Positions 18,689 through 28,175 of a DNA stretch of 64,000 nucleotides are shown here, in pieces. How positions within the stretch are numbered: position 1 is the stretch's first letter; every line of letters begins with the position of its first letter. The DNA is from Microbulbifer salipaludis (GTDB lineage: Bacteria; Pseudomonadota; Gammaproteobacteria; Pseudomonadales; Cellvibrionaceae). Under the pieces are notes generated by a model. That model was given only the letters and a program-made list of their open reading frames with translations, was not told the origin of the DNA and made no database searches. The stretch spans positions 868,001 to 932,000 of the forward strand of contig NZ_JAEKJR010000001.1 in NCBI RefSeq assembly GCF_017303155.1, written 5' to 3'. The translations under genes were made by a program, and so were the position numbers.

Positions 18689-19027
18689 TCAGTCCGCTGC
18701 GGTCTGGGGGCCAATGACACCACTGACTGCCACGATCTTGTCGGCCGGAAAACCACCCAGCTTGGCGTGCTTGGCGATGATTTCCTTGTTGGGAGCCTGG
18801 TAGACGCAATAGAACTTGTCTTCGGCCACATAGCTTTGCTGCCACACAATTTCCGGGCCGAGTGACTCCAGTATTGCCCGTGACTTCTGCGAGATGGATT
18901 TTAGTTCCGCGGGCGTCAGATTTTGGGCACCGGGTATGGTGCGCTCGATAATGTACTGTTGGCCGTCGGCAGCGAATACTGCAGTACTGGTCAGCATCAG
19001 AATAAAAGCGATCAATGAATTACGCAT
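18689..19027 (-). CDS. Exported DUF4242 protein
   Basis: 112-residue protein with a signal peptide (1-19, ending AVFA). The mature part carries the DUF4242 pattern: YIIERTIPGAQNLTPAEL, then WQQSYVAEDKFYCVYQAP and HAKLGGFPADKI. A nickel-binding role is reported for a Streptomyces member of this family. No biochemical role is shown for this protein. GGAG lies nine bases before the ATG. It is divergent from the CadC-like regulator, which may control it. Confidence 0.75.
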   Translation of the reverse strand: MRNSLIAFILMLTSTAVFAADGQQYIIERTIPGAQNLTPAELKSISQKSRAILESLGPEIVWQQSYVAEDKFYCVYQAPNKEIIAKHAKLGGFPADKIVAVSGVIGPQTAAD

Positions 19028-19269
19028 GGTGGGGATCTCCTGGGTCTGCGCACTGCTGCGCGCACTGTGTTGTTACGGTGGATTCTTGGGTAAGCCTCGC
19101 GTTGCTGTGCAGGCTTGGGATCCATACAACCAGCCCCGCCTGCTGGTCACAATGAATTGGCGCCTGATCTTTACCTGAACTGGCAAATACCGTTAAATCA
19201 AAAGGTTAGCGGTACAGATGAACTGCGCTTTTGGCGTGGATAGCCAGCAGACCTGGTCCGGAGTGGCGT

Positions 19270-21117
19270 ATGGCGACACTGTGTTTCGGAGAATTTGAGC
19301 TCGAGACGGAGCGCAATCGGTTGTTGCGCCGCGGCAGGGTGGTTGCTGTTCAGGAGCAGCCCCTGCGCCTGTTGTCATTGTTACTGGCAAGCCCGGGAAA
19401 AGTGGTAACCCGCGAGCAGGTCTGCACGCAGTTCTGGCCGGAAGACGCTACCGGCATTCTCGACGACAACCTGAATACCCTGGTGCGCAAGTTGCGCCAG
19501 GCGCTCAACGACTCCGCCCGCAGCCCGCGTTTTGTTGAAACCGTACCCCGGCAGGGGTATCGGTTTATTGCTCCAGTGATTCGCCAAGGCGACCCCGCTC
19601 AGCAGGGCGCACCAGTCAACCTGCAGAAATTCAGCGGGCGCCCTTGGCAATGGTTGGTGGCCGGGTGTGTCGCTGTGGTGGCACTGGGGGTTTTCTTGCA
19701 GCGATCAGGCGAGTTACTGAACCCGGACAGCGCGCAGCCCAGGCAATTTGAATCGGTGGCGGTGCTACCGTTTGTTAACACCAGTGAAGATAACGCGCGC
19801 GATTACTTCAGCGATGGGCTGGCCGATGACATCCTGAATCGCTTGTCGGGGTTTCCCGGTCTGCGCGTTGTTTCCCGAACCTCCTCATTTTCGATTCCGC
19901 AATCCGGGCTCGACGCCCGGGGTATTGGCGAACTTCTGGCGACGGATGCGCTGGTGGAAGGCAGTGTGCGCAGAGACGGAGAACAGTTGCGTATCAACGT
20001 GCGCCTCGTGGATACCAGCAGTGGCTATCAACTGTGGTCGCGCAGCTATCAGCGGCAACTGACGGATATATTTTCGGTGCAGGAAGATATCGCACTGGAG
20101 GTTGCCAGCGCACTGGCTGGAGAGTTGCAGAGTGATTTGAATAACTCCCAGCGCGTTGCTGATATTTTACCGGCGGCCTACGATCACTATCTTCGTGGCC
20201 GCTATGCCTGGCACAAGCGCACGGAAAAAGACCTGCACGGGGCGGTGGAAAGCTTTGAGCAGGCCATTGCGCTTGCGCCGGACTACGCGCCTGCGTGGGC
20301 CGGGCTAGCCGACGCGCTGGCGGTGCTGGGCTTTTACGATTACCTCCCCCCGGCCGAAGCCTTTACCCGTGCACGGGGTGCCGCCCGCCGCACCCTGCAG
20401 CTCGACCCCGTCAATGCTTCTGCAGAAGCCAATCTCGGTTATGTGGCACTGTATTACGATTGGGATTTGCAGGAAGCCGAAGCCCGCTTTCGGCAGGCCA
20501 TCGCCTTCAATCCCGATACCTCCAAAGCGCATCAGTGGTATGCCAATCTCCTGGTGGCAGCCGGGCGGTTCGATGAGGCGGAGCGCGCAATGCGCCGGGC
20601 GACGGAACTGGACCCGCTTTCCCTGATCGCGAACGCCGCGCTGGGGTGGGTGCTCTACCACGCGGGCGCCTACCCGGCGGCGCTCGAGCAATTGGCGCTG
20701 GCGCAGGAGCTTAATCCCGATTTCGAATTGGTCTACCTGTGGCGCGGCTGGACGCTGGAAGCGATGGGTGATTTGCCGGGCGCAATCGCTTCATTGCGGG
20801 AGAATGTACGCCGCTCTGATGGTGGCGCCATTGGCATAGCGTCACTGGCGCGGGCAATGGCACTGAATGGTAATGAGGGCGAGGCGCGAGCATTGCTGCA
20901 AGATCTGGATGCGCAGGGCGCCTATCTGCCCGCCTACGAGATGGCGAAAGCCTATCTCGCGCTGGGTGAGTCGGCGGCCGCGCAGCAGTGGTTACAGCGA
21001 GCCGTGGTCCAGCGTTCCCATTCCATGGTGTTTTTGAACGTAGACCCGCAGTTGGCCGCGATACGCGGCAGCACTGAATTCAGGGAGCTGGCGGCGCGGG
21101 TGATACCGCACCGCTAG
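19270..21117 (+). CDS. CadC/ToxR-type winged-helix transmembrane regulator with TPR domain
   Basis: Predicted one-component membrane regulator. An OmpR-type winged helix forms residues 1-95 (motif TLVRKLRQAL and VPRQGYRF). One transmembrane helix (about 130-148, WLVAGCVAVVALGVFL) leads to a periplasmic domain beginning VAVLPFVNTSEDNARDYFSD, related to the FlgO/adenylate-cyclase-associated type. Tetratricopeptide repeats run from about 310 to 600. The ATG at 19270 has GGAG eight bases upstream. A TTG 13 codons earlier lacks support. Target genes are unknown; the divergent DUF4242 gene is the closest candidate. Confidence 0.88.
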   Translation: MATLCFGEFELETERNRLLRRGRVVAVQEQPLRLLSLLLASPGKVVTREQVCTQFWPEDATGILDDNLNTLVRKLRQALNDSARSPRFVETVPRQGYRFIAPVIRQGDPAQQGAPVNLQKFSGRPWQWLVAGCVAVVALGVFLQRSGELLNPDSAQPRQFESVAVLPFVNTSEDNARDYFSDGLADDILNRLSGFPGLRVVSRTSSFSIPQSGLDARGIGELLATDALVEGSVRRDGEQLRINVRLVDTSSGYQLWSRSYQRQLTDIFSVQEDIALEVASALAGELQSDLNNSQRVADILPAAYDHYLRGRYAWHKRTEKDLHGAVESFEQAIALAPDYAPAWAGLADALAVLGFYDYLPPAEAFTRARGAARRTLQLDPVNASAEANLGYVALYYDWDLQEAEARFRQAIAFNPDTSKAHQWYANLLVAAGRFDEAERAMRRATELDPLSLIANAALGWVLYHAGAYPAALEQLALAQELNPDFELVYLWRGWTLEAMGDLPGAIASLRENVRRSDGGAIGIASLARAMALNGNEGEARALLQDLDAQGAYLPAYEMAKAYLALGESAAAQQWLQRAVVQRSHSMVFLNVDPQLAAIRGSTEFRELAARVIPHR

Positions 21118-21146
21118 CGGTATTTCCAACGACTTCCCTAGCGTCG

Positions 21147-22292
21147 TCAGATCGCAACTTTCTCCAGTGCCAGGCTGCCGATGGAGTAGCCCGCGCCGAA
21201 CGAACAGATCACGCCTTTGCTGCCCACCTGCAGGTCATCGCTGTTCAGGTTAAACGCGATCACCGAACCGGCGCAGCCGGTATTGGCATAACGGTCGAGC
21301 ACAATCGGGGCGCGCTCCGCGGTGGCGTCGTCACCCATCAGTTTTTTGGCGATCAGCAGGTTCATGTTGATGTTCGCCTGGTGCAGCCACCAGCGGTCGA
21401 CGGCATTGGGTTCAAAACCCAGCTCCTGCACCTGGCTTTCCAGATGAGCGGCCGCCATCGGGCACACTTCCTTGAACACCTTGCGACCGTTCTGGCGGAA
21501 CAGCTTGCCCTCGCCAAACGGATCGACATCCGCGGCGCGGGAGGTGTAGCTGACGTTGGAACGGATATTGTTGGAAAACACGGTTTTTGCCTTGGTGCCG
21601 AGAATTTCCCAGGCCGTGCCTGCCTTGCAGGTGTCCTTGCGTTCCACCACCGTGGCCACGGCCACATCGCCAAAAATAAAGTGGCTGTCGCGGTCGGTGA
21701 AATCCACCTGCGGTGACGCCAGTTCCGGGTTGATCACCAACACCGCTTTGGCGGAACCGGAGCTGATGGCATCCACCGCCCGCTGCAGGGCAAAGGTGGC
21801 GGAGGAACAGGCCACTTCCATATCGAACGCAAAACCGTCGATACCCAGCTCGCCCTGAATCTCGATGGCAATGGCGGGGTAGGCGCGCTGCAGATAAGAC
21901 GCCCCCACGATCACCGCGTCGATGTCTTCCGGCTTCTTGTTGGCTTTTTCCAGCGCCAGCTTGGCTGCCTTCAGGCCCATTTCTGCCTGCAGGCACAGTT
22001 CTTCGTCGGCGCGCTCCGGCAGGTAGGGGCGCATGCGCTCCGGGTCGAGAATGCCCTGTTTGCTGATCACATAGCGGTTCTTGATCCCCGACGCCTTCTC
22101 GATAAATTCCGCGGAAGAATAAGGCTTCGCCTGCATCTCGCCGGACTCAATGGCATCGGCGTTGTCGCGGTTAAACTTTTCGGCAAATGTATTGAGCGCC
22201 AGCACCAGCTCTTCGTTGCTGATGGCGTCCGGAGGCGTCCACAGGCCGGTGCCGCTGATCACAATGCCGCGGGGCATTTTGAATTCACTCAT
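21147..22292 (-). CDS. Beta-ketoacyl-ACP synthase III (FabH-like, long subfamily)
   Basis: Condensing enzyme for an acyl-CoA or acyl-ACP with malonyl-ACP. The thiolase-fold Cys-His-Asn triad is visible: Cys162 (EVACSSATFAL), His304 (WWLHQAN) and Asn337 (YANTGCAGS). At 381 aa it is about 60 residues longer than classical FabH, the extra length lying mainly in the N-terminal third. It stands alone, with no acyl-carrier protein or other fatty-acid genes beside it, so it may be an accessory KASIII. A copied fragment of this gene is at 18300-18473. Confidence 0.88.
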   Translation of the reverse strand: MSEFKMPRGIVISGTGLWTPPDAISNEELVLALNTFAEKFNRDNADAIESGEMQAKPYSSAEFIEKASGIKNRYVISKQGILDPERMRPYLPERADEELCLQAEMGLKAAKLALEKANKKPEDIDAVIVGASYLQRAYPAIAIEIQGELGIDGFAFDMEVACSSATFALQRAVDAISSGSAKAVLVINPELASPQVDFTDRDSHFIFGDVAVATVVERKDTCKAGTAWEILGTKAKTVFSNNIRSNVSYTSRAADVDPFGEGKLFRQNGRKVFKEVCPMAAAHLESQVQELGFEPNAVDRWWLHQANINMNLLIAKKLMGDDATAERAPIVLDRYANTGCAGSVIAFNLNSDDLQVGSKGVICSFGAGYSIGSLALEKVAI

Positions 22293-22489
22293 CTTCTCTA
22301 TCCCATCATCCTGTGCTGTTCACCCGTGGGGCCGATGGCCGGTTCAGGCGGACTTCTTTTATAACGTTAGCAGCCGGTGGAATTTTGCGCAGCCGCTGAA
22401 AGGGGCGACTATTGTGGCGCCTAGGGTCACAGTGGTCTAGGAAGGTGCACGGGAGTACCGCTTGGTCATTGGGGGAATCTGGCTGAGTG

Positions 22490-23212
22490 CTAAGGGGTTC
22501 TGGCCAGAGCGAAACTGGTGACCTGCGCGGCGCCGGCTTGGAGCAACGATTGGGCGGCGGCCTCCTGCGTGGCACCGGTGGTGATCACATCGTCCACTAA
22601 CCCGATATGCAGCCCCGCCACCCGCGGCTGGGCCTGGAAACTGTTGGCGAGGTTCTTGCGTCGCTGGGCGCGTTTGAGGGTTTGCTGGCTGTCGGTGGGA
22701 GCGACCTTGCGCAGGGCGCGGGCGTCCACCGGTATCTGCCAGTGGCTGCCAAGGGTGTCCGCGATCAGTTGTGCCTGGTTGTACCCGCGCTCGAACAGTT
22801 GCTTGCGCCAGTGCATGGGCACCGGCACCAGCAGGTCCGGGCGCTGGTCGCTGCCCTGGTGCGGCAGGAGTTCGGCGGCGGTGAGCTCCGCCAGGGTGCG
22901 GCCGGCGGCAAAGTCGCGTCGGTACTTGAAGCCCTGGATCAACTGCGCCACCGGGTAGGCGTACACCCAGCAGGCGTAGCTGCGGTTTTGCGGTGGTGCC
23001 TGTTGCAGGCAACGGGCGCAGGCGCGGTCGTGCGGGCTTGCCAGTGGCAGGGCGCAGTGCGGGCAGGCGTGGCCAAGTGGTGGCAGGTCGTGCCGGCAGG
23101 GGGTGCATATGCCGGCACAGGGCACCGGGCCGTCGCCGCACAGCAGGCAGCGCGCCAGATGCCGGTCGACCGCACTGCCCAACAACCGGCCCAGTGAACG
23201 CATCAGTGCCAT
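22490..23212 (-). CDS. comF: ComF-family phosphoribosyltransferase-like protein
   Basis: Linked to DNA uptake in competent bacteria; in others (GntX) its role is unclear. The N-terminal third has Cys pairs CLLCG, CTPCR, CPHC and CARC, likely a zinc finger. The C-terminus has the phosphoribosyltransferase loop LVDDVITTGAT. Length is 240 aa, normal for the family. GGAGG lies six bases before the ATG. It diverges from the biotin operon, as comF/gntX commonly neighbours bio genes in gammaproteobacteria. Confidence 0.9.
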   Translation of the reverse strand: MALMRSLGRLLGSAVDRHLARCLLCGDGPVPCAGICTPCRHDLPPLGHACPHCALPLASPHDRACARCLQQAPPQNRSYACWVYAYPVAQLIQGFKYRRDFAAGRTLAELTAAELLPHQGSDQRPDLLVPVPMHWRKQLFERGYNQAQLIADTLGSHWQIPVDARALRKVAPTDSQQTLKRAQRRKNLANSFQAQPRVAGLHIGLVDDVITTGATQEAAAQSLLQAGAAQVTSFALARTP

Positions 23213-23235
23213 CGCAATCCTCCCTGATTGCCGAC

Positions 23236-23268
23236 TTGTAAACCGTACTCGGTTCTCTTGGTTGACAG
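23236..23268 (+). promoter_or_regulatory. BirA (biotin repressor) operator
   Basis: TTGTAAACC, then 15 bases, then GGTTGACAG. This matches the gammaproteobacterial BirA box TTGTAAACC-N(14-16)-GGTTTACAA, perfect on the left and with two changes on the right. It overlaps the bioB -35 element and sits 105 bp before the bioB start. It could also repress comF. Confidence 0.82.
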
Positions 23269-23289
23269 CGAGGGGGCCGTGGCTACACT
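23262..23289 (+). promoter_or_regulatory. Sigma-70 promoter of the bio operon
   Basis: TTGACA (23262-23267), a 16-bp spacer, then TACACT (23284-23289). The perfect -35 lies inside the right half of the BirA box, so bound BirA would exclude RNA polymerase. Confidence 0.7.
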
Positions 23290-23373
23290 GGCTGCCTTTG
23301 ATGGAAACCCGGTTGTTGAACCGATCCCGACGCTGAGACCAAGGTGTCCCGTCGCCCGAGGAGAATAATTCCT

Positions 23374-24459
23374 GTGACTGCCAACCCGCAAATGTCTTCC
23401 GATTCTTCCAGCTACGGCCAGGTGCGCCACGACTGGACCCGCCAGCAGGTGCTGGACCTGTTTGCGCTGCCGTTCAACGATCTGCTGTTTACCGCGCAGA
23501 TGGTGCACCGCCAGCACTTCGATGCCAACCGGGTGCAGGTGAGCACCCTGTGTTCCATCAAGACCGGCGCCTGCCCGGAAGACTGCAGCTACTGCCCGCA
23601 GAGTGCCCGCTACGACACCGGGCTGGAGCGCGAGAAGCTGATGAAGGTGGAGGCGGTGCTGGAAGAAGCGCGCGCAGCCAAGGCCAGTGGTGCCACCCGT
23701 TTTTGCATGGGGGCTGCGTGGCGCTCGCCGAAGAAAAAAGACATGCCGTATGTCACCAGGATGGTGAAGGAAGTGAAGGCGCTGGGAATGGAGACCTGCA
23801 TGACCCTGGGCATGCTCTCCGACGATCAGGCCAAGGACCTGGCGGATGCCGGCCTCGACTACTACAACCACAACCTCGACACTTCACCGGAATACTACGG
23901 CGATATCATCACCACCCGCACCTATGAGGATCGCCTGAACACCCTGGCGAATGTGCGCGCGGCGGGAATGAAAGTGTGTGCCGGCGGTATTATCGGCCTC
24001 GGTGAAGAGGAAAAGGATCGCGCGGGGCTGCTGATGCAGCTGGCGAACCTGCCGGACCATCCGGAGTCGGTGCCGATCAATATGCTGGTGAAGGTGGCGG
24101 GCACGCCGCTGGAGAACAACGACGACCTGGATCCGTTTGAATTTATCCGCTGCATCGCCGTGGCACGCATCATGATGCCGAAGTCCCATGTGCGCCTGTC
24201 CGCCGGTCGCGAATCCATGAATGACGAAATGCAGTCGCTGGCATTCCTCGCAGGTGCCAACTCGATCTTCTACGGGGAAAAACTGCTCACCACCGGCAAC
24301 CCCGAGGCCAACAAGGATATGCAGCTGTTCGCGCGTCTCGGCATCCAGCCGGAGGAGTACCAGCAGTACGAAGACGAGACGGCGGTGGAAGCCGAGCTGC
24401 AGTCGCAGATCGCAGAGCAGCAGACCAATCCTTTCTTTTACGACGCCGCCAAGGCGTAA
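23374..24459 (+). CDS. bioB: Biotin synthase
   Basis: Radical-SAM enzyme inserting sulfur into dethiobiotin. The 4Fe-4S motif CxxxCxxC is at Cys67, Cys71 and Cys74 (CPEDCSYC). Conserved [12 protein letters not shown] and the 2Fe-2S ligand region RLSAGRE are present. Start is GTG at 23374 with GAGGAG ten bases upstream. The frame is open to an earlier GTG at 23344, before that ribosome site. The product is 361 aa. First gene of bioB-bioF-bioHC, under the BirA operator. Confidence 0.96.
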   Translation: MTANPQMSSDSSSYGQVRHDWTRQQVLDLFALPFNDLLFTAQMVHRQHFDANRVQVSTLCSIKTGACPEDCSYCPQSARYDTGLEREKLMKVEAVLEEARAAKASGATRFCMGAAWRSPKKKDMPYVTRMVKEVKALGMETCMTLGMLSDDQAKDLADAGLDYYNHNLDTSPEYYGDIITTRTYEDRLNTLANVRAAGMKVCAGGIIGLGEEEKDRAGLLMQLANLPDHPESVPINMLVKVAGTPLENNDDLDPFEFIRCIAVARIMMPKSHVRLSAGRESMNDEMQSLAFLAGANSIFYGEKLLTTGNPEANKDMQLFARLGIQPEEYQQYEDETAVEAELQSQIAEQQTNPFFYDAAKA

Positions 24460-24473
24460 GTGCAGCGGTTGTT

Positions 24474-25667
24474 TTGTCCAGCCTGCAGGATTTTCTCAAT
24501 ACGCGCCTGGCGGAACGCCGGGCGCAGCGCTTGTATCGCAGCCACAAACTTCTCGACGCCGCACCGGGCCCGCTGGCCGAGGTGGACGGCCGTGCGCTGG
24601 TTACCTTCAGTAGTAACGACTACCTGGGCCTCGCCACGCACCCGCAAGTGATCGCGGCGCAGCAGCGCGGTGCCCAACTCGGTGCCGGTGCCACCGCCTC
24701 CCATCTGGTCAACGGCCACTTCGCGATCCATCAACAACTGCAACACATGATTGCCGCAATGACCGGGCGCGAAGCCGCGCTGTTATTTGGCAGCGGCTAT
24801 ATGGCCAATGTGGGCGTCATCAATGCACTGGTGGGCCGCGGTGATTTTGTGCTGCAGGACAAACTCAATCACGCCTCATTGATCGACGGTGGCCGCCTGT
24901 GCGGCGCCCAGTACCTGCGGTTTGCCCACAACGATCTGGACGCACTGGAAACCCAGCTCAAACGCGCCCGGGAAAAAAGCCAAGGCAACATCCTGCTGGC
25001 GGTGGATGGCGTTTACAGCATGGACGGGGATACCGCGCCGCTCGCGCAGATGGCGACGCTCTGCCAGCAATATGACGCCTGGTTAATGGTGGATGAGGCC
25101 CACGGATTCGGGGTAATGGGCAGCCTGGACTATCCCTCTGCCGGCAGCGCCGCAGCGGCGGGACTGGATCAGCACTCGGCACCGGTCGTGATGGGCACAC
25201 TGGGTAAAGCGGCTGGCAATGGCGGCGCCTTTGTGGCCGGGTCACAGGCACTGATCGACTACCTCACCCAGTTTGCGCGCACGTATATTTACACCACCGG
25301 TATGCCCCCTGCGGTGGCTGCCGGTTGCCTGCGGGCACTGGAATTGATGCAGGTAGAACCGCTGCGCCAGACCCTGCAGGATCGTATCGATTACTTCCGC
25401 CAGCGCGCTGCCGCGCGGGCTTTGCCCCTGGAAAATTCCACCAGCGCAATACAGCCGCTGGTGCTGGGCTGCGAAAGCGCGGTGTTGCGTGTGGCGGAGC
25501 AGTTACAGCATGCCGGGTATCTTGTGGGGGCGATTCGTCCGCCCACGGTGCCCGCCGGCACCGCGCGCCTGCGGATTACCCTGTCTGCCGCGCATTCAGA
25601 GGCGCACATTGATGGCCTGATAGACGCCCTGGTCAATGCGCTCAACTCGTGCGAGGTAGCCCTGTGA
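24474..25667 (+). CDS. bioF: 8-amino-7-oxononanoate synthase
   Basis: PLP enzyme condensing pimeloyl thioester with L-alanine. The Schiff-base lysine is Lys245 in GTLGKAAGNGG. VDEAHGFG supplies the PLP-N1 Asp, and the N-terminal FSSNDYLGLA is diagnostic. The only in-frame start is TTG at 24474, 14 bp after the bioB stop and with a weak ribosome site, so translation probably depends on bioB. Length is 397 aa. It overlaps the next gene by 4 bp. Confidence 0.95.
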   Translation: MSSLQDFLNTRLAERRAQRLYRSHKLLDAAPGPLAEVDGRALVTFSSNDYLGLATHPQVIAAQQRGAQLGAGATASHLVNGHFAIHQQLQHMIAAMTGREAALLFGSGYMANVGVINALVGRGDFVLQDKLNHASLIDGGRLCGAQYLRFAHNDLDALETQLKRAREKSQGNILLAVDGVYSMDGDTAPLAQMATLCQQYDAWLMVDEAHGFGVMGSLDYPSAGSAAAAGLDQHSAPVVMGTLGKAAGNGGAFVAGSQALIDYLTQFARTYIYTTGMPPAVAAGCLRALELMQVEPLRQTLQDRIDYFRQRAAARALPLENSTSAIQPLVLGCESAVLRVAEQLQHAGYLVGAIRPPTVPAGTARLRITLSAAHSEAHIDGLIDALVNALNSCEVAL

Positions 25668-27202
25668 ACATCGCGCTGATTCACGGCTGGGGTAGCGATG
25701 CTCGTTGCTGGCAGCCATTGCTGCAGGCACTTGAGGACGTTGGTGGGCAGGTGATCAATATCGACCTGCCGGGCTTCGGTGCGCGCGCCGCAGAGCCCTG
25801 GCCGGAGACCGGCGACTTGCTGGCACAACTGGACGCGCAGCTACCGGATGACTGCCTGCTGTTGGGCTGGTCTCTGGGAGGCATGCTGGCCGCCCGACTG
25901 GCCGCCACCAGCGGCAAAGTGCGCGCGCTGGTGAGCATCGCCGCGAACGGCAGCTTCGTGAACCGAGATGACTGGCCGGGCATGGACGCGGACGTGTTTG
26001 CGGAATTTTGTCGTGCCCAGTGCGAGATGCCGGAAAAAAACCTGTCGCGTTTCGCGGGGCTGCAGGCGCGCGGCGACGGGCAAATGCGCGGCCTGCTGAA
26101 AACCCTCAAGAGCTCGCAGCCTGCGTCGATTCCGCAGAGCTGGTGCACAGCCCTGGCTTGCCTGGGTGAGCTGGATAATCGTGCCCTGCTGCAACAACTT
26201 CCGGTTCCGGCGCTGCACATACTGGGTAGTAAGGACGCACTGGTGCCCGCTGCTGCAGCGAAAAAAATGCACGCCCCCGGCGCGCAGGTAACGGTCATGG
26301 GCGACTGCGGTCACTGCCCGCACCTGAGCCAGCCCGAGGCGGTTGCCAGGCTGATCCGGTCGTTCGTGTCATCGCTGGATGCAGCAACCGCGCCGCTGGA
26401 AAAATCCTCCGTGGCGCGCGCCTTCGGTCGCGCCGCGCAGAGCTATGACGCCGCGGCACATTTGCAGCGCGCGGTCTGCCGTGGTCTGTTGGGCCGCGCC
26501 GCAGAAAACGGGGCGCCCAAGCGGATTCTCGATCTCGGCAGTGGCACCGGTTACGGCAGTGAACTGTTGCGCAAGCGTTTTCCCGAGGCGGAAATCATCG
26601 CCCTGGATATTGCGCCGCAGATGCTGGGCTATGCCCGTGAACAGCGCCCGGTGGCGGACGGTTATGTGGCCGCAGATGCGGAGCAATTGCCACTGGCGGA
26701 TGGCTGTATTGACCTGGTGTTTTCCAGTTTTGCCCTGCAGTGGTGCTACCAGTTGCCGCAGTTGTTTGCAGAGATTCGCCGGGTGCTGGCACCGGCGGGT
26801 AACGCACTGATTTCCACCCTGTTGCCGGGCACCCTGCAAGAGCTGGAAACCAGCTGGAGAACCGTGGATGACGCCGTGCACGTTAACCGCTTCCTGCCGG
26901 AAGGGGACTGGCGCAGTGCCTGTGTCGGCAATCAACTGGAAGTGCGCGCCGCGGTTGAGCAGCGCGTGCTGCATTTCAATGACGTGCGCACGCTGATGCG
27001 CGAATTGAAGAGTATTGGTGCGCACAACGTGAACCACGGTGCGGGCAAGGGGCTGCTGAGTCGGGCGAAATTGCGCAAACTGACGGAAGCCTACGAACGG
27101 CAGCGCACCGATGCCGGACTGCCAGCGACCTATCAGGTGCTGTACCTCGAGCTCGCACGCCGTCGTGCGGTATCTGAACTGGATGCTGCGGCATCCGGCT
27201 GA
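25664..27202 (+). CDS. bioHC: BioH-BioC fusion: pimeloyl-ACP methyl ester esterase and malonyl-ACP O-methyltransferase
   Basis: One chain carrying the enzymes that start and end pimelate synthesis. Residues 1-240 are an alpha/beta hydrolase: nucleophile Ser70 in GWSLGG, Asp191 in GSKDALVP and His217 in CGHCPH. Residues 247-512 are a SAM methyltransferase of the BioC type, starting VARAFGRAAQSYDAAA with the SAM loop LDLGSGTGYG at 289-298. Start is GTG at 25664, overlapping the bioF stop, with GAGG seven bases upstream. The linker is only about six residues. bioD and bioA are not in the window. Confidence 0.92.
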   Translation: MNIALIHGWGSDARCWQPLLQALEDVGGQVINIDLPGFGARAAEPWPETGDLLAQLDAQLPDDCLLLGWSLGGMLAARLAATSGKVRALVSIAANGSFVNRDDWPGMDADVFAEFCRAQCEMPEKNLSRFAGLQARGDGQMRGLLKTLKSSQPASIPQSWCTALACLGELDNRALLQQLPVPALHILGSKDALVPAAAAKKMHAPGAQVTVMGDCGHCPHLSQPEAVARLIRSFVSSLDAATAPLEKSSVARAFGRAAQSYDAAAHLQRAVCRGLLGRAAENGAPKRILDLGSGTGYGSELLRKRFPEAEIIALDIAPQMLGYAREQRPVADGYVAADAEQLPLADGCIDLVFSSFALQWCYQLPQLFAEIRRVLAPAGNALISTLLPGTLQELETSWRTVDDAVHVNRFLPEGDWRSACVGNQLEVRAAVEQRVLHFNDVRTLMRELKSIGAHNVNHGAGKGLLSRAKLRKLTEAYERQRTDAGLPATYQVLYLELARRRAVSELDAAASG

Positions 27203-27241
27203 ATGAATCATTCCCCGTGCCGTTGCCCGATGGGCGGGTGC

Positions 27242-27292
27242 AAAAAAGCCCCCGGAGATTTCGCCCGCTGTCACGGGCCAGCCTCCGGGGGC
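27242..27292 (-). terminator. Terminator of the DUF6515 gene, possibly bidirectional
   Basis: A 10-bp stem, GCCCCCGGAG (27248-27257) with CTCCGGGGGC (27283-27292), is followed on the minus strand by TTTTTTG. It lies between convergent genes, 36 bp past the minus-strand stop and 45 bp past bioHC. Confidence 0.8.
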
Positions 27293-27328
27293 CTCTAAAA
27301 ATTCAGGCTTTAACGCTGAATGGTCGCG

Positions 27329-28015
27329 TCAGACCTGAACCACCACATACACTTCGCGGCCGTCGCGCTGGGTGGGCATGAAGTAGTGACCGCCGTAACG
27401 ATAGTACTGGATGCCATTGATCACCTCGGCGGAATAGCCCACCGGCAACTCATCCACCACCTGCCCGGGGGAGTAGGCGGGCTGGGTAGAGCCTGCCACC
27501 GGCGCGCTGGCCACAACCGTTGCCGGCGGTGGAACCACTACGTAGCGGTTCATTTGCGGACGCCACTGATAATAGGCCGTGCCGTACTGGTAATAGGTCA
27601 GCCCGCCGATTTGCACGCGCACGGCGCTGCTGGGCAGAGTCAGTACGGCGGCGCCCAGTGGCGCGTCAACCACCACATAGCCGGTTGGCGCCGGGCGGTA
27701 GTAGTAGCCACCGTGGTAGTAGTAGGGCACCCCGGCCACGGCCATATTCACATAGCCCGCCGGCAGGATCGGAACGGTAAAGCCAATGCCGAAACGCGGC
27801 CCACGATAGCGGGGGCCCCAGTAGCCGTGACCGTGTCCCCAACCATGGCGGTATCCATGTCGATACCCGTGGCGATAACGGGGCGGCTTGGCTGGCAGGT
27901 GCCCGTGGTGATGCCCGCGGTGGCCCGGATGCGCATCTGCTGGCGCGGCGAAGGCGAATGAAAGGAGTGCGGCGAGTCCTGTGCCGAACAAGAGGGTTTT
28001 TACCGAGTGCTTCAT
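27329..28015 (-). CDS. Exported DUF6515-like protein, His/Tyr-rich
   Basis: 228-residue predicted periplasmic protein of unknown function. A signal peptide (1-28, ending ADA) is followed by a His/Gly/Arg-rich stretch (HPGHRGHHHGH and YRHGYRHGYRHGWGHGHGY), then a Tyr-rich domain with repeated strands such as GVPYYYHGGYYYRPAPTGYV and GLTYYQYGTAYYQW, and a third copy IQYYRYGGHYFMP. The same triple pattern occurs in the 34175-34990 product. The His runs suggest metal binding, which is inference. GGGGGA lies before the ATG. Confidence 0.7.
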   Translation of the reverse strand: MKHSVKTLLFGTGLAALLSFAFAAPADAHPGHRGHHHGHLPAKPPRYRHGYRHGYRHGWGHGHGYWGPRYRGPRFGIGFTVPILPAGYVNMAVAGVPYYYHGGYYYRPAPTGYVVVDAPLGAAVLTLPSSAVRVQIGGLTYYQYGTAYYQWRPQMNRYVVVPPPATVVASAPVAGSTQPAYSPGQVVDELPVGYSAEVINGIQYYRYGGHYFMPTQRDGREVYVVVQV

Positions 28016-28175
28016 GGATTCCCCCGCGAGCGAGTACTTACTGACTGTGCAAATAATAACCGGATTCGGGAGGCCATACTAGCGACGGCTGACCGCTTAA
28101 CGTTAAGAATTGTCAGGTCACCGCAAGGGTTATCCACAGCCGCGTCTGGTGTGGATAACCGGGCGCCGCTCGGGT

